A stretch of DNA of 5,915 nt, from positions 1-5,915 of the forward strand of contig JAURJS010000042.1 in the NCBI GenBank assembly GCA_030832135.1, read 5' to 3'. Of the stretch, positions 5,822-5,915 are shown piece after piece. This DNA comes from Candidatus Planktophila sp. Lineage in GTDB: Bacteria > Actinomycetota > Actinomycetes > Nanopelagicales > Nanopelagicaceae. The position numbers were made by a program, and so were the translations under genes. Under the pieces are notes generated by a model, which saw only the letters and a program-made list of their open reading frames with translations, did not search any database and was not told the origin of the DNA. The stretch's first letter is position 1. Each line of letters opens with the position of its first letter.

Positions 5822-5915
5822 CTACAATTTAGTGGCGAGTAACAAACCATCGCCAACAGGAATGAGAGAAGTCGACCAAATCTCTGAGTCAGCTTTCAGC
5901 GCTTTCCCAGCCTCA
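5822..5915 (-). CDS. C-terminal end of a SAM-dependent O-methyltransferase (partial)
   Basis: The last 30 codons before a TAG at 5824-5822 are visible; the rest lies beyond the right edge. The ending SLIPVGDGLLLATKL matches the C-terminal strand of class I, catechol-O-methyltransferase-like proteins of the mycobacterial Rv1220c type (usual ending PVGDGLL-A). These enzymes transfer a methyl group from S-adenosylmethionine to a small-molecule hydroxyl; no substrate can be inferred here. In Mycobacterium this gene lies beside sigE-rseA-htrA-tatB, which supports the call. Here it runs in the same direction as htrA, only 12 bp before it. Because so little is seen, the identification rests on a short motif plus context. 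Confidence 0.7.
   Translation of the reverse strand, partial: EAGKALKADSEIWSTSLIPVGDGLLLATKL

Noticed and set aside
5826..5831. TAAATT (minus strand) as a -10 box for htrA
   Set aside because: A transcript from it would begin near 5819 and lose the AGGA ribosome binding site; it also falls in the last codons of the methyltransferase, so it is more likely chance.

Overview
The window looks like a piece of a gene-dense, moderate-to-low-GC actinobacterial chromosome, with GC content by eye a little under one half. Three things point to Actinobacteria. The first is the gene set O-methyltransferase - HtrA-type protease - TatB - Mrp, followed by a DUF1003 membrane protein and an MgtE-N/CBS protein, which as I recall it matches the mycobacterial Rv1220c-Rv1232c neighbourhood. 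The second is the C-terminal TatB motif DLKPADLNPKTFVKK. The third is likely leaderless starts of the form TANNNT-N6-ATG. A streamlined freshwater lineage such as Nanopelagicales (acI, Planktophila-like) would fit, but that is inference. I see no mobile elements, RNA genes or CRISPR. Nearly every base is coding, so this is core chromosome.

Layout. On the left, two minus-strand genes form one unit: an EamA/DMT-family transporter (516-1457), then a PHP-domain phosphoesterase of the RNase AM/TrpH type (1-519, C-terminus cut by the window edge). They share an ATGA stop/start overlap. Only 29 bp separate the EamA gene from a divergent plus-strand pair: a soluble PRC-barrel/MgtE-N/CBS protein (1487-2788) and a two-helix DUF1003 membrane protein (2791-3285). 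The ribosome binding site of the second gene lies inside the last codons of the first. The 29-bp gap holds two oppositely directed -10-like hexamers, each exactly 6 nt from its ATG, so both units may be leaderless and may compete for RNA polymerase.

The right half is a minus-strand series: the tail of an O-methyltransferase (5822-5915), a membrane-anchored HtrA/DegP-like serine protease with a PDZ domain (4694-5809), TatB (4371-4676) and the Fe-S carrier P-loop ATPase Mrp/ApbC (3256-4374). TatB and Mrp share another ATGA overlap. The Mrp gene runs 30 bp into the end of the convergent DUF1003 gene, with no visible terminator between them.

How they may work together: HtrA and TatB belong to envelope protein quality control and folded-protein export, and Mrp supplies Fe-S clusters. 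In mycobacteria sigE and its anti-sigma gene rseA lie between the methyltransferase and htrA; here only 12 bp remain, so that stress-sigma module is absent from the locus. The MgtE-N/CBS protein has the Mg2+/nucleotide-sensing parts of an MgtE channel but no channel. Its tightly coupled DUF1003 partner supplies the membrane helices, which makes this pair the best candidate for an uncharacterised system in the window.
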